From: Achatina immaculata | Lineage: Eukaryota; Mollusca; Gastropoda; Stylommatophora; Achatinidae | Direction of reading: 5' to 3' | DNA: 64,000 nucleotides | Assembly (NCBI GenBank): GCA_009760885.1 | Contig: CM019692.1 | Span: 49,071,430-49,135,429, forward strand | Part shown: piece after piece, positions 47,117 to 59,600 of the stretch | Layout of the letters: every line of letters begins with the position of its first letter | How positions within the stretch are numbered: position 1 is the first letter of the stretch | Notes under the pieces: model-generated | Databases searched by the model: none | What the model was told of the DNA's origin: nothing | Seen by the model: only the letters and a program-made list of their open reading frames with translations | Program-made: the position numbers and the translations under genes

Positions 47117-47117
47117 G

Positions 47118-48421
47118 TAAGGTCCGACAATTAAGTAATGAGACTAATTACATTAAAAAATAAAATAAACAGTTGAAGATATAACCTGTGCTTTATTCAA
47201 AGTAAGCCCCTTGTGCATTGATATAGCAAGTGGCACGATCTAACAGACACTGGAACGACCTCTGCAGTTCTTCTGTTGGTATGGCCCTTAAACTCGATGT
47301 TATGGCCTTTTGGATGTCATCAGTACCATCAAAGAAGCGTCCTTTCAATGGTAATTTTAATTTTGGGAGTAGAAAATAATCACAGGGAGACAAATCTTGG
47401 AATAGGGTGGATGGCTGAGAATACACATTTGTTTTTGGGCCAAAAATTCCTGTACATCTACCGCCTGGTGAGCCAGTGCATTATCATGAAGAAGGAAAAA
47501 ACTGTCAGGTGTTAAATACTCGGGTTGGACTTGGAGAATCCTTTTCAATAGGTGTTTCAAAATACTTAAATAAACTTTGGCAGTGACAGTCTGTCCCTCT
47601 GGAACAAATTCTTTGTGAATAATTCCTTTGCTATCGTAGAAGCACACCAACACTGTCTTCACTTTCGATTTTTGAAGACGAATTTTTTTGCCTTTTGGTG
47701 ATGATGATGACTTCCACTGAGAACTTTGGTGTTTAATTGTGGGATCATATCAGAAAATCCATGTTTCATCCTCTGCAACAAAACAATTTAAGAAATGTTT
47801 ATTTCTGCGACACGTTTTGATGACGTCTTTTGTGTACTCAACATGCTGATGTTTTTGGTTATCAGACAACGAATGTGGTAGAAACCAACTTTTTGTTTGC
47901 CCAAATCTTCCACTAAAATTTTACAAATGGTCTCTCAGTCAACACCAAATTCGTCTGCATTCATCCTTACAGTCAAACAACGATCTTCTTGTATCCGTTC
48001 TCTAACTTTTGCAATGAGTTCCTCATTATGAACAGAAACTGGGTGTCCATGTCTAGTTGCATTTGTAATCGTTTCCACACCTCTTCTGAATTGTGAATAC
48101 CACCTGGATATCTTTGCACGAGATAAACAATTATCCCCATAAACTTGTCACATCAATTCAACTGTCTCAATGGCACTTTTTCCAAGTTTTTAAATGAATT
48201 TAATGTTAGCTTTCTGCTCCATGCTGATTACATAACAATGCACCTCTGACTAGGTAAACAAAATGGCGGCTTGTTTGTTGTCTGCTTATCGGGCAGCGAT
48301 GAAAAGTTGCCAGATCATAGATGAAGGTTGCCTCTTTGGATTCCATGCTTTGCTTCATAGATGGCATTTTTATCTTGGCCATAATAAAATCAGTCTCATT
48401 ACTTAATTGTCAGACCTTGTA
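47118..48421 (-). mobile_element. Mariner element with near-perfect TIRs
   Basis: The inverted repeats of 30 bases (47119-47148 and 48389-48418) match at 28 of 30 positions and read AAGGTCYGACAATTAAGTAA. TA lies at each edge. Length is 1.3 kb, as in intact mariners. It encodes a transposase on the minus strand with many lesions. Confidence 0.92.
47193..48222 (-). pseudogene. Mariner transposase (SETMAR/GVQW3-like family)
   Basis: The start is ATG 48222-48220 (MEQKANIKFI, then a stop, KLGKSAIETVEL), followed by an HTH N-terminal domain, RVRERIQEDRCLTVRMNADE, a degraded middle, then VLVCFYDSKGIIHKEFVPEG, LLHDNALAHQAVDVQEFLAQ and, in a shifted frame, DLSPCDYFLLPKLKLPLKGR and INAQGAYFE-stop. The DDE core order (ITGDE region, LLHDNA, then LSPCD) is followed, with the third Asp-type position present. 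Stops and frameshifts at several points make it inactive. The family enzyme cuts at TA. Confidence 0.87.
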
Positions 48422-48514
48422 TAAACATCTGACAGACTTGACTAGTGTTAACAATAGCAACAGCTATACTGGCAAAACATAGATCATACTGGCAAACATA
48501 GATCCTAAAATATG

Positions 48515-48650
48515 GTAAACCAGGAAAAAAAAAGTAAGAACAGCTTTATTACTTAACAAGCACAAAGCTGTTTTAGGGAAGTTTTTAAAAAGCACAACCT
48601 TGTGCTTGTTAAGTAATAAAGCTGTTCCTACTTTTTTTCCTGGTTTATAC
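48515..48650. repeat. Foldback element, 51-bp arms
   Basis: The left arm 48515-48565 (gtaaaccagg..., ...caagcacaa) and right arm 48600-48650 are inverted copies with two or three differences, around a 34-base loop. It could be a short foldback element or a young palindrome. A 62-residue frame across it is an effect of the palindrome. Confidence 0.85.
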
Positions 48651-48659
48651 ATTTTGGTA

Positions 48660-50160
48660 TCGCGGCTTTACTGCAGTGCTTTGTGTATAGTTGTATACTT
48701 ATACACAAATTATTGTGTTACTAGCATAAGATAATATGGTCACCCCCACAAACTTCTCATTTCAACAACTTTTATAAAGAATGTCACATCCATACTGTTG
48801 TGTTGTTCAAATCTAGCTCTAAAAAATGACATCTAAGTTAATAAATATTTTCTATTGCAAGATTTCAAATGCTAAAGAAAAGAATAGCAAATAGAAAGGG
48901 AGGCCTTATTGTTGGGAGACTCCAAAAAAAAAAACAGCATCCGTTTGTAGGATATCACCAACGCCACTCAGTGAAAGGAAGTTAAATGTTCAAACTTCCC
49001 TAAACCTTCACACTGGCAAAACCCAATTCATGTCCCAATGATTTAAAATTCAATAAGTGGAAGAAAATGTTGATCATTTCTAAACTACCATTCTGAGATT
49101 AGTAACAAAAACAGAATGCTCAATTGAAAGAAAAAGTACCAACAGATTTTTACTGATAAAGTCACTCTCTGTTATTCTTTAACAATAACTGTCAAAGGAA
49201 TATTATGATTCACATATATTTCAAGAATATCAGTGGCTTCGTGTATATTTATATATTTAGTTTTATATATACCTATACCCAAATTATTTGTATATCAGTT
49301 AATATGAAGCTTTTATTTTGACATACAACTAATCCTCCTTTTTTTTTTTTAATGTTGTAAATGGTGCATTTATACCATGCTGTAAATGGTGCATTCCTAT
49401 CATGTTGTAAAGGATGCATTTCTACCATTAACTCTTTCCCTGCCGGAGGGAAAATGTGGACGTTCACATCTGTGCCAGACAAAAAGCACGGGTCTTGATA
49501 TGTATAGGGGATAATTGTAAAAGTGAATGTAACTAATTATTTCTACTTTAAAAGTATACGCATTATGCATTAAAATGGCTGTAAATGTAAAAAAGATTTC
49601 ATAAATGAAGAGTTTTTTTTTAGGAAAAAAGATGTAGTGTGATGATTTTAGCTGATAATTGTGTACTACTTACCATTGGCGATGTCTAGATCTACACAAA
49701 ATACCATCGTGATGTGTAGATCAACTTGGATGTATCCAATCTCATCATGTGATTTGTGGTAAATACTCAGTAAATAATGTCTGAAATAACCTTTTAACTA
49801 CTTCTCCAGTCCATCTAATAGTCTAGATCTACATGGGGTACATTCACGAACAGTGGTCTAGTCATAGGGGGACATGTTTGCCTCCAAAGTCACACAAAAA
49901 TTGATATTTTTTCGTTTGATCAAAACATTTGACCCCCGTTGTTAAGAACGCGTTCAAAATAGTGACATGGGTCACTAGACATGCGCACTAAACTGTTTAC
50001 AATCAAAAGTTACACCGGTTTTCTAATGAAACAAAGCTAGTGTGCTTATAAGGACACTGGTCAAAACCTGACTAATCGGAAGTGTTAATATAAGTACGCT
50101 GGCAGGGGAGGAGTTAATATTCTGCAACAAGTTGAAAGTGCTTTCATAGTCAATTTCTTT
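48660..50160. other. Unannotated sequence 3' of the BTB gene
   Basis: Contains three copies of a 26-base unit (aatggtgcatt..catgttgtaa) near 49355-49430. The gene's 3' UTR probably starts in the right part. No other gene was recognised. Confidence 0.45.
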
Positions 50161-50171
50161 TCTAGCAATGT

Positions 50172-50177
50172 TTTATT
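50172..50177 (-). promoter_or_regulatory. Possible polyadenylation signal
   Basis: AATAAA on the minus strand lies a few bases beyond the stop codon, within a run of TAA triplets. It is close to the stop, so a more distal signal may be used instead. Confidence 0.35.
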
Positions 50178-50181
50178 ATTA

Positions 50182-50631
50182 TTACTGTATTATGTTTCCT
50201 GTAGCATTATCCCTGCCGCCCTCTCCCTCAAGGTGATCACCAACCTGCTGAACTTTGATAAAAACTGCACCTGTTAAGGAACCCTCCACTATAAACGGAG
50301 AGTCCTTGCTCTTCAGTCGTGAGAGATCCAAAACATTTTCAACCACCAAGTCTGGGTTCTTGTTGCTGAAGACGTGGCTCTGGGACATGGTCAGTCCCAC
50401 AAACTTCAGCTCCTTCTTTTTGCTGTAGAGCTGAAGAGTTGCTTCAACCAGCATGGGAGGGTAATGCTTAACTCCCTCATTTGCTGTGCCATACATGTGT
50501 GGCATATTCTGACGAATGATCTTCAGAGTCACATTGTCATTCTGACGTCCCATGAAGTTCCCATATAAGGATATCGTGGAAAAATGGCCCTTTGGATAAA
50601 AGTTCACTTGAAACTGTGCATAATGAGTTTT
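50182..50631 (-). CDS. BTB gene exon 7 (last)
   Basis: The acceptor is actttcag. Encodes 149 residues from KTHYAQFQVNFYPKGHFSTI to DNATGNIIQ and the stop at 50184-50182. This is a beta-rich C-terminal region. Confidence 0.87.
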   Translation of the reverse strand, partial: KTHYAQFQVNFYPKGHFSTISLYGNFMGRQNDNVTLKIIRQNMPHMYGTANEGVKHYPPMLVEATLQLYSKKKELKFVGLTMSQSHVFSNKNPDLVVENVLDLSRLKSKDSPFIVEGSLTGAVFIKVQQVGDHLEGEGGRDNATGNIIQ

Positions 50632-53600
50632 CTGAAAGTTCACAAAATGAAAAAAATAAAAGGATGATAGGACATCTCCAGTTTAAGGAAATATGATAAC
50701 ATCAATGCACATGATTAAAAAAAAGCACACAAAAAAAACTGATCTTACAGCCAAAGAAACAGACCAGATGATAGTTTAATGTCCTGTCATGAAAAGGTTC
50801 ATTGCTTGCTATGTGTATTCTCCTGTAAAGCAAGCTACAGAAAAAAGTACCTAAAACAGCACAGGTAGGGGAAACTGCCTCAGAAGATAGACAAGCATGT
50901 AATACACATAAGCTGTTAGTGAATGAAAGGGAAACATTAATGCCTTATGAAGGTTAGTCTCATAAATAAGATACTTCACAGCAGGTGAAAACAGTAAAAA
51001 CGACTGAGAATGGTTATTACAAAACCTTATTTTCAAAGATTCAAAACAATAAACTAAGCATATGTTGAACTCGGGTACTGGAAGATCACAGACAAACTTT
51101 GATTTAGACAAGGACTGCAATGTTTACCAGAGTGAGCAAATCAAAGTTTGCCAAAAACTTCAACACTGTGGTCTCGGTAGCATATGACTATTGTGGTCAC
51201 CATGATACTGCCAACATCTTTAGGATGTCATAAGCTGTGAAGATCTTCTTCACCTGCCATGATCTTCATATTGACATTAGCTGCCATGATGTTCATGCTG
51301 ACATCAATTGTCAAGATCTTCATACTGGTACTAGCTGCCAAGATCTCATGCTGACATCAGCTGTCAAGATCTTCATGCTGGCATCAGGTACCAAGATCTA
51401 CATGCTGACATCAGCTGTCAAGATCTTTGTGCAGCTTCCATGATCTTCATGCTGATATCAGCTGCTTAGATCATCATGTTGGCACTAACTGCCAAGATCT
51501 TCATGCTGACATCAGCTGTCAAGATCTTCATGACTGCCAAGAGCATCTAGTTTTTAACCCAGATCCTACAATGTCAGTAATATAATGGAGGTCTGAAACA
51601 TCTGCTTATGTCTGGGTCTCTGTCTAAAGTTCTTACCTTTTTGGCCTCACTCTCCAAGTGAGGCAAGTATGGTACTTGACAGCAAAGACAGACCCTGCTC
51701 TCAATCTTGGGAATGTCTGCATACGACTTCAGCTCAAATGGGAATCTCATGTCATACATCTCAGATGTATAGTTCCGATATGGGACCTGCTCTGTTGGCA
51801 GAAACACTCCATTACTTGCCAACGAGTGGAACCTATAAGCTGGTGGTAACATATAAGAAATGATAATAAACTCAGCATCTATGACATATTTCTTCTGAAA
51901 TCAATACTGTTTTGATGTACATGCACGTGAAACTACAGTAAAATTTCACTATACAGGACTTCAAGGGGATTGGCAAATTAGTCCTGTTATATCCAGAATA
52001 AAAAATATATACAGGAGTGCAGCTGAGACCTGCGGATCTAGTCTGTTATTATCAAGGCTCTGTTATAAATGAGATCCATTATAACAGGATTTTACCGTAT
52101 ACCTAAATTAGAAGTGTATAAGAAAAAAAAGTGAATGTTATTTTATTCATTACTTCTGAAATATCTTTAAAACTGGTCATACTACAATAAAGTGTGTTTT
52201 GAATTATTTGTCAAATTCATTTTATGTTCTTCCTTGCGACAAATTTCAAGCCAAAACTTGTCCAGTTATAATCTATTCTTTATCCTCTGTTTCACTTCTT
52301 CACATATTATACAGTCAAAATTTGAGAGTGAATCAAATGAAAGTAGAAAATGCAAACAACACAAAACTTCTATATAAATATATAACACAGCAAAAAAATA
52401 ACACCTCTGCTTTTCAATGTAGTCCCCTTGCTTTGTAATACATATGTGCTACCTATGAACTAGTGTCAGTGTAGTACCCTTGCTTTGTAATACATATGTG
52501 CTACCTATGAACTAGTGTCAATGTAGTCCCCTTGCTTTGTAATACATATGTGCTACCTATGAACTAGTGTCAATGTAGTCCCCTTGCTTTGTAATACATA
52601 TGTGCTACCTATGAACTAGTGTCAATGTAGTCCCCTTGCTTTGTAATACATATGTGCTACCTATGAACTAGTGTCAATGTAGTCCCCTTGCTTTGTAATA
52701 CATATGTGCTACCTATGAACTAGTGCCAGAATTCCAGTAAGAAAAAAACCCTTGGTCCTGATTTTTCAGTCATCAGTGCATCAATTCCTGCACTTCTATG
52801 TTAGATGAGTCTACTATCAAGCAGCCATAAAGAAATGCAAGATAAAATAAACAAGCTAACTCAGAATCCAAACAACATAGGACTAAAGATCAACTTAGGA
52901 AAGACAAAGTTAATGAAGCAAAATGTGAACAATAGAAATGTACTCAGAGTAGATAGCAAGTTAGTGGAGGAAGTCAATGAATTTGTATACCTTGGCAGTA
53001 AAGTAGTAGAAAATGAAGACAGCACAGAGCACATTAACAGCAGACTTACTAGAGCAAACCAGGCTTTTGCAGTACTGCAGACTATATAGAAATCTAAAAA
53101 ACTAAGCATGAATATGAAAATCAGGATATTTAAGAGTAATGTTCTAAGTGTACTACTCTATGGAAGTGAATGCTGGAAAATCACCAAAACCATAGAAAAC
53201 AAGTTGAATTCTTTCAAGACTAAATGTTTACGAAGAATCAGAAAAATATTTTGGCCAAACACTATAAGAAATAACATCTTGTTGGCAGAGATGCAGATGA
53301 AGCCACTGACAGCAGTTATTGAGGAAAGATGCTGGCGATGGCTGGGACATGTGCTCCGAATGGCTGATAACTCACTACCAAAAACAGCACTAAGATGGAC
53401 ACCACAGGGGAACAGAAGTAAGGCTAGACCAAAAGAGACAAGGAGAAGAACAACAGAGAGGATGTTGAGCAATAGAGGGCTCACCTAGGCAAGAGCAGAA
53501 AAAAAGGCAAAGGACAGGCATTTGTGGAAAACCCTTGCAGAAGCCCCATGTGCCCTGGGCACTTAAGGTTCAGAGAGAGAGAGATGTTAGATGAGAACCT

Positions 53601-56600
53601 TTCATCACCAAGATGTTGTTCTAATGGACTAGACAGATGAAAAAAGTCACTTGGGGGCCAAATCCAGGAAATAAGGGGAATATGGAAATACTTCGGGGGA
53701 TTAAGACTTCGGTAGTCAAGAATCAGATGATAGAACACATTTATTTCCTGGAGTAGTTTGTCTGCACAGTAATCACCCTCTTCACATGTGCTATTCTTGG
53801 CTGTTGCTTAGCAACAGTGGCACTGCTTACTCACATCACTGACCTTGGTGCTAACAGATGGCAACCACCAGATTACTTCTGTGTGTTCTTTAGGAAATTT
53901 TATTCACATTTTCTAATTTTCATCTGGCTCACCCTCATACTGGTAGAGGCAAGGATGCCATCTCCAAAATAAAAAATATACCGAGAATGGTTATTACAAA
54001 AGCTTAAATTTAAAGATTCAAAGCAAAAAACAACAACAACAACAACAAAAAAACAAAGCATATGTTCAGCTCAGGTACTGGGAGATCACAGACAAAATAT
54101 CATTTACCCCAGGGCTGCCATCTAACCAGAGTGAGCAAACCAAAGTTTGCCAAAAACTTCAACACTGTGATCTTAGTAGCATATAACTACTATGGTCATC
54201 ATGATACTGCCAGTATCTAATACTGGCTCTTAAACATATTGAAGAAAAAAAAAAAAGGAACATATTTATGAATAAAACAATACTCAATGAACAAGATTGT
54301 TTTAACTCTTCTCCTGCCATCAGCCATTTAAACAGCTTTGTGAAAAAAAAAGGTTTAAAGAAAATCACCACTGTCCACATAGTTTAATCTTTTGTCTGAA
54401 ATTTGTAATTTTAAACTATCATGAATGTCAAAAGTAGACATCTTGTCATTTTCCTGAAATCCATCCTGAGGTATTCATTTTTAAACTTTATAGATGAGAT
54501 ATTTTTTAAAATCTAGAAGTAGGATAGAAGTAGCTTATCTGAATAAATAAATGTTTATTGAAAACACTTTCCCCATCTTATCCATACTGATCATGAAAGG
54601 AACTCAGAGTAATGAAAAACTGGACGCTGGTCATAAAGAACAAGGAACAAAACAAACATCCCACAAAGATAAAGCTAACACTACCTGCGATTACTGTGTA
54701 TTGTGACATACACTTTCCTTTACCTGTTCCCAGTTTTGACTGTAGAATTTTTGGAAACTGTTCCATCAAGGGAGATGACTCTATGGTCAAAAGTTCTGTG
54801 GGTGTCATCTTGCAGAAACGCAGCAAGGGAACAATCATTTCAACATTCTCTTTCCGAAGCTCTGCATTGTTATCTGCCACCAGCCACTGTTCCACCTGGA
54901 AGGCAATAACCATGTAACAGAAATCTCAGAAATGAAGACATCATATCTTCAAATCTTTCTAAAAAGAAACATGTAGCCAGATACAAATATCATCATCATT
55001 ATCATCATTAAGCACTATATCACTGGTATGCTGTGGTCAATATATATTCTGAGCCATTCTTGTAACTATAAAGTGAGACTCACATATCAAATTTTTAAAA
55101 AAAAAAAAAGCCTTCAAGAGATCTTTCTTTTGTCAACAGCCACTGCCATGAAATATGCCAGTTTGGTCTCCAGTCTGTTGCCTGCCACATTATCATATTT
55201 AATTCCCTCAAAAAATCTTTCACCCCTAACCAATCACCCCATTCTGGAGCACCCTCCACTTCTAGCTGCTTCCATTCTACTGTTACAGGCTCTTCAAGGC
55301 ATCAAATATTAAAATAAAGTCTGAAATCAACAATCTCTAACCTTTTCCCACAACTTTCTCTCAGACTCCACACAAAGTTCAGACATGGCTATGAAATCAG
55401 CAAGCTCCTCCCTTTCCATCTCCACCCAATCATGGGCATCCAAGATGACATTAAAGTTGGACACTATGAAGTTTTTACAAGCATCCCTCAGTCTTTCTGG
55501 ACCAGTAAGTTTTGAGTAGTGATACCTTAGGAAAATGACAGTCAAAAAAAAAAAAAAAACTTTTAAAAGTCTGTGTACTTTAAAAAAGGATTTAGATAGC
55601 ACATCAGAACAAAATGACATAATTCAGATAAATTTATCAGAAGAAACAACACAGGATTTAAATAATAAAGGTAGATAGAGGTGTATAATGCAGTTTTACA
55701 AGGCAGCAGAAGGAGTGAGTAAGTGAGAAAAAAAAAAGAATAGAAAATATGTATAGGATTTAAATAAGTTTAGCAGATAAGTTTATCTTCAATAAAGATT
55801 CAAATAATGGCTTGCTCAAACCAATTACACAGCAAAACAAGCTTTAACTCAGAGTTGTATGCAGTCTCTCAGATTTTGTGCCACAAACCAACAGCCCATT
55901 CTGTTCATGGCTACACATTTCTTCAACTCTCATCTTAAAACATCCTTTCCATGTTCTTCAGAAGTGATCTCATCTTCTCTGTGGACTCTCTACCTAACTC
56001 TGACATGTCAGCTTACAGTTTTATGTTGACAGCACCCACTTTCAGCACTGTACTCTTTCCTTCACTGTCTGTCACCTGAAAACTAACCCCTTCACCCCTT
56101 GTGTGCTGACATGTCAAGGAAGATATGGGAACTAACACTACATCCCATATATGCCTCGGTGGCATCACAAAGAGCTACCTCTATATTTTATTGTAAGCTA
56201 GAAAATGGACTTTTAGATGAATCTTCTTTGATCTATGTGTATTCTTCTGCAAAACTCTCCCTTAATGCATATTTTATCTTTAAAAAATCTGGATCTGCTC
56301 AGTTTATGTACCTCCTTTAGAGCACTGCAAAAGAACCTTTACAAGTACTGGATTACACGGTAAAGGGACTGAATTTTAGTTCCAGTCAAGTTAGATGAAA
56401 AGATGAGCATTACATCTGTGTTATTTCTAGTCAAGTTAGATGAAAAGATGGGCATTACATCTGTGTTATGGAACAAATTTAATGAGGCTGAGAGTGAACG
56501 CTTCATCTCTGGAAGCTGTGATGAGCGCTTCATATTTGGAGGCCATGGTGGGCAGTTCATCTCCAGAGGCTGAAGTAGGCACTTCATTCTTTGGAAGCTG

Positions 56601-59600
56601 AGAATGGGTACTTCATCTCTGGAGGCTGAGAGTGCACACATCTGAGACAGGCCCTTCACCTCTAGAGGCTGAAGAAGGCACTTCATCTCTGGAAGCTGGA
56701 GTGGGCACTTAATCTCTGGAAGTTGGAGTGGGCACTTAATCTCTGGAAGCTGAGACTGACACTTCATCTCTAGAGGCTGAGATGGCCTTTTCAACTCTAA
56801 AAGCTGAGTGCCTGAATGAAAAGTGAAGCAATATTTTACTGCTGCTTCACTTCACCAAACTATTACAAATACTTATTTTCACTACAGAAAATGCACCTAC
56901 CAGGTAAGTGTCTTGTTCTTATCTGGCAATTCCTCAATGTGTTTCATCATGTAATCAACGCAAGCATTACGAAGAGACTGAACATAGTACTTGTCTGCTA
57001 AAAGTAACAGTGGTAAAGCCTTATCAGTGCTCATGTTGATACTTGCACAGTAAAAGTATCTGTTGAACAGGAAGATTGTAATATGGTAGCAATGTAAAAA
57101 TATCAGTTCATTGGAAAGAATATGGTATGTTAGCACTGCAAAAATATCTCTTCATTAGAAAGGTCATGATATGCTAACAGAGTAAAAATATCCGTTCATT
57201 AGAACAATGATGATATGCTAGGAGAGTTAAAATATGGTTCAGAGACATGGGTTATGACCAAGACAATACAACAGAGGATACAAACATTCATGAACTACTG
57301 CTTGAGGAGGATTTTAAACATTAAATGGCAGGACAAGATCAGGAATGAGGAGGTCTGGGAAAGGGCAGGACAAGAACCTATGAACCTACAAATCATGTCT
57401 AGGAAGTGGAGGTGGATTGGCCACACTTTCAGGAAACCCAACACCAGAAAAGCAAGACAGGCACTGACATGGAATCCTCAAGGAAAAAAGAAAAGAGGAA
57501 GACCTAGACTTACTTGGAGATGAGAAATTATTACAGTGCTCAGAGACAAGGGAAGGAAGCAGAGAATAATTCCAAGAACAGGGATGACTGGAAAGCCTTT
57601 ATCCGTGGCCTTTGCTCTCAAGGGAGTGAAAGGCAATGATCATGATGACGATGATGATGATGATGGTGATGATGACAAAATATCTGTTACCTGTTGCATG
57701 TCAATACCATGGCATATGGCAGTGCAAAAATATATTTTGGATAAAAAAAAAGACATGATGCGCTACAAAAGCAAAAATATTTGTTGACTGCGAATAATCA
57801 TGATTTGCTAGAATTGCAAAAATATCAAACAGACAGCTTTACTAGTACTGATAAAAACTAACAAAAAAGTTAATACCAAAACATCAATCCACAAGCAGGT
57901 AACCAAAAGAAAGCAGAAGAGGCATCACTTTCAGAAGACAACGAAACCTAGTCCATGTTGTTGGGGACTCTACACAAACAGAAAAAAAAATGCAAAACAA
58001 TGGAAAGAAAACACTGACATGATAAACATGAAAGACACTCAAAAACTACAAATATCCTAGAATGAGATAAAGAAAACAAAACATAATGAGATTATGAGAG
58101 GCTAATGTGAAAAGCTCACTGAAACCAACTTGTGAAATGCCTATGCAAACTTATATAAATCTGATGCATAAGGTGGCATAGGAAAGTTCCCAGACTGCAC
58201 TTGCACTGACTGCACCATCTGTCAAATATGTGCAGGACACTGAATGAAGGTCATTACTACCAAGCTTGTTGAATCAGTACGCCATTTTGTACTGTACCGT
58301 CTACACATGTTCAATTTGCGAAACACCATTTTGTGACTTTGTGTTAGGACTGCTCTGTGATTGTTATGACAGATGACAAATTCAAGCAACATACTTGCAT
58401 CAAACTTTGTGTGAAGCTCAGCAAATGTGCTACCAAGATTCTCTGAACCCTTCATCAGGTTTTAGGTCAAACACTGGTTTCTGAGTGTCACGTGTGTTTC
58501 AAGGTTGTTCAAGATAAGCCTTCTAGGTGTCTAATCACCAGCAAAACACCAGAAAATGTGGGAACAAAATTTATGAACTCATCCATGAGGATCACTGCCA
58601 AACAATCCATCAGCTCTCTCACATGGATGGAATCAAATATGAAGTCTGCCAGGAGATCCTAAAAAAAAAAACCTGAACACGCATTGTGTACAGAGCAAAG
58701 TTTGTCTCCAGACTTTTGATGATCAATCAGAAGCAAGTCTTGATGTCAGCCTCAAGTTTCATGAGATGGCCAATAATAACCCAACCTGCATCTCTAGCAC
58801 CATTATGGGTGACAAAATTTGGGTTGAAATAGCCCCCTTGTTCACCAAAATGAAACTGAAGCTGAAGGGGCACCGCTCTGACACCGTAGTTGAAGTCCAA
58901 ACAGAACTGCAGGTGGCACTGGATTGCCTTCACAAGAAGGGCTTTTACTGAGCTTCTGAGGCACGGAAGAGGTGCTGGGACCACTGTGTCCACACTCCCA
59001 AAGAGACTTTCAAAGGTGGTGGTGACCAAATTTAAATAAGGTAAAGCCTGTACTTTATTTAAGACCAGTCTGGAAACTTGTCACTACCACCTCCTATGCC
59101 ATGATCTCTCTCTCTCTCTGGTATTTCAAAACAGGTCCCGCTTGTTAATTCCTTATTCACTATTAATTGAAAATAGCTGTACACACAAAAATTAAATCTG
59201 AGTAAAAAGTTTTCTTCACAGCATTACTGAGTAGTGCTATGAAGAAAACTTTTGCAACCATGAGATCTGGTCTTGATCATGGGTATGTGTGTACACTAGC
59301 ATAAAAGAAGAAATAACTGAGTCTGCTACAGACTGATATTTTTGCTCTGTCACATTAAAAAAGAAAAAAAAAAACCAACACAGAAATATAAGGATGAGAA
59401 CAGCAAGTCTCTGTGCTACATACATCAATATAACTAAAGTCTCTTCTTTACTCTAAAACAAAATAACATATTTCTTATAACATACATAACAAAATGACAC
59501 CCTTCTCATACCACATACAACAAAATGATATCTTTATACCACACACAACAAGATGATATTATGACAAAAATTCATCTTTCTAATATATTATGACAAAAAG

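Noticed and set aside
48464..48652. 62-residue frame across the foldback
   Set aside because: It reads through both arms of a palindrome and has no family motif.
51237..51443. Plus-strand frame rich in VKIFMLTSA-like repeats
   Set aside because: Product of the 27-bp intronic minisatellite.
56339..56794. 151-residue minus-strand frame with a nine-residue repeat
   Set aside because: It lies inside intron 3 of the BTB gene, and joining it would break the exon phase that works perfectly without it. The openness follows from the 27-bp repeat.
58222..58455. Minus-strand 77-residue frame starting MKGSENLG
   Set aside because: The plus strand gives the mariner N-terminal HTH in the same place, with better motif support.
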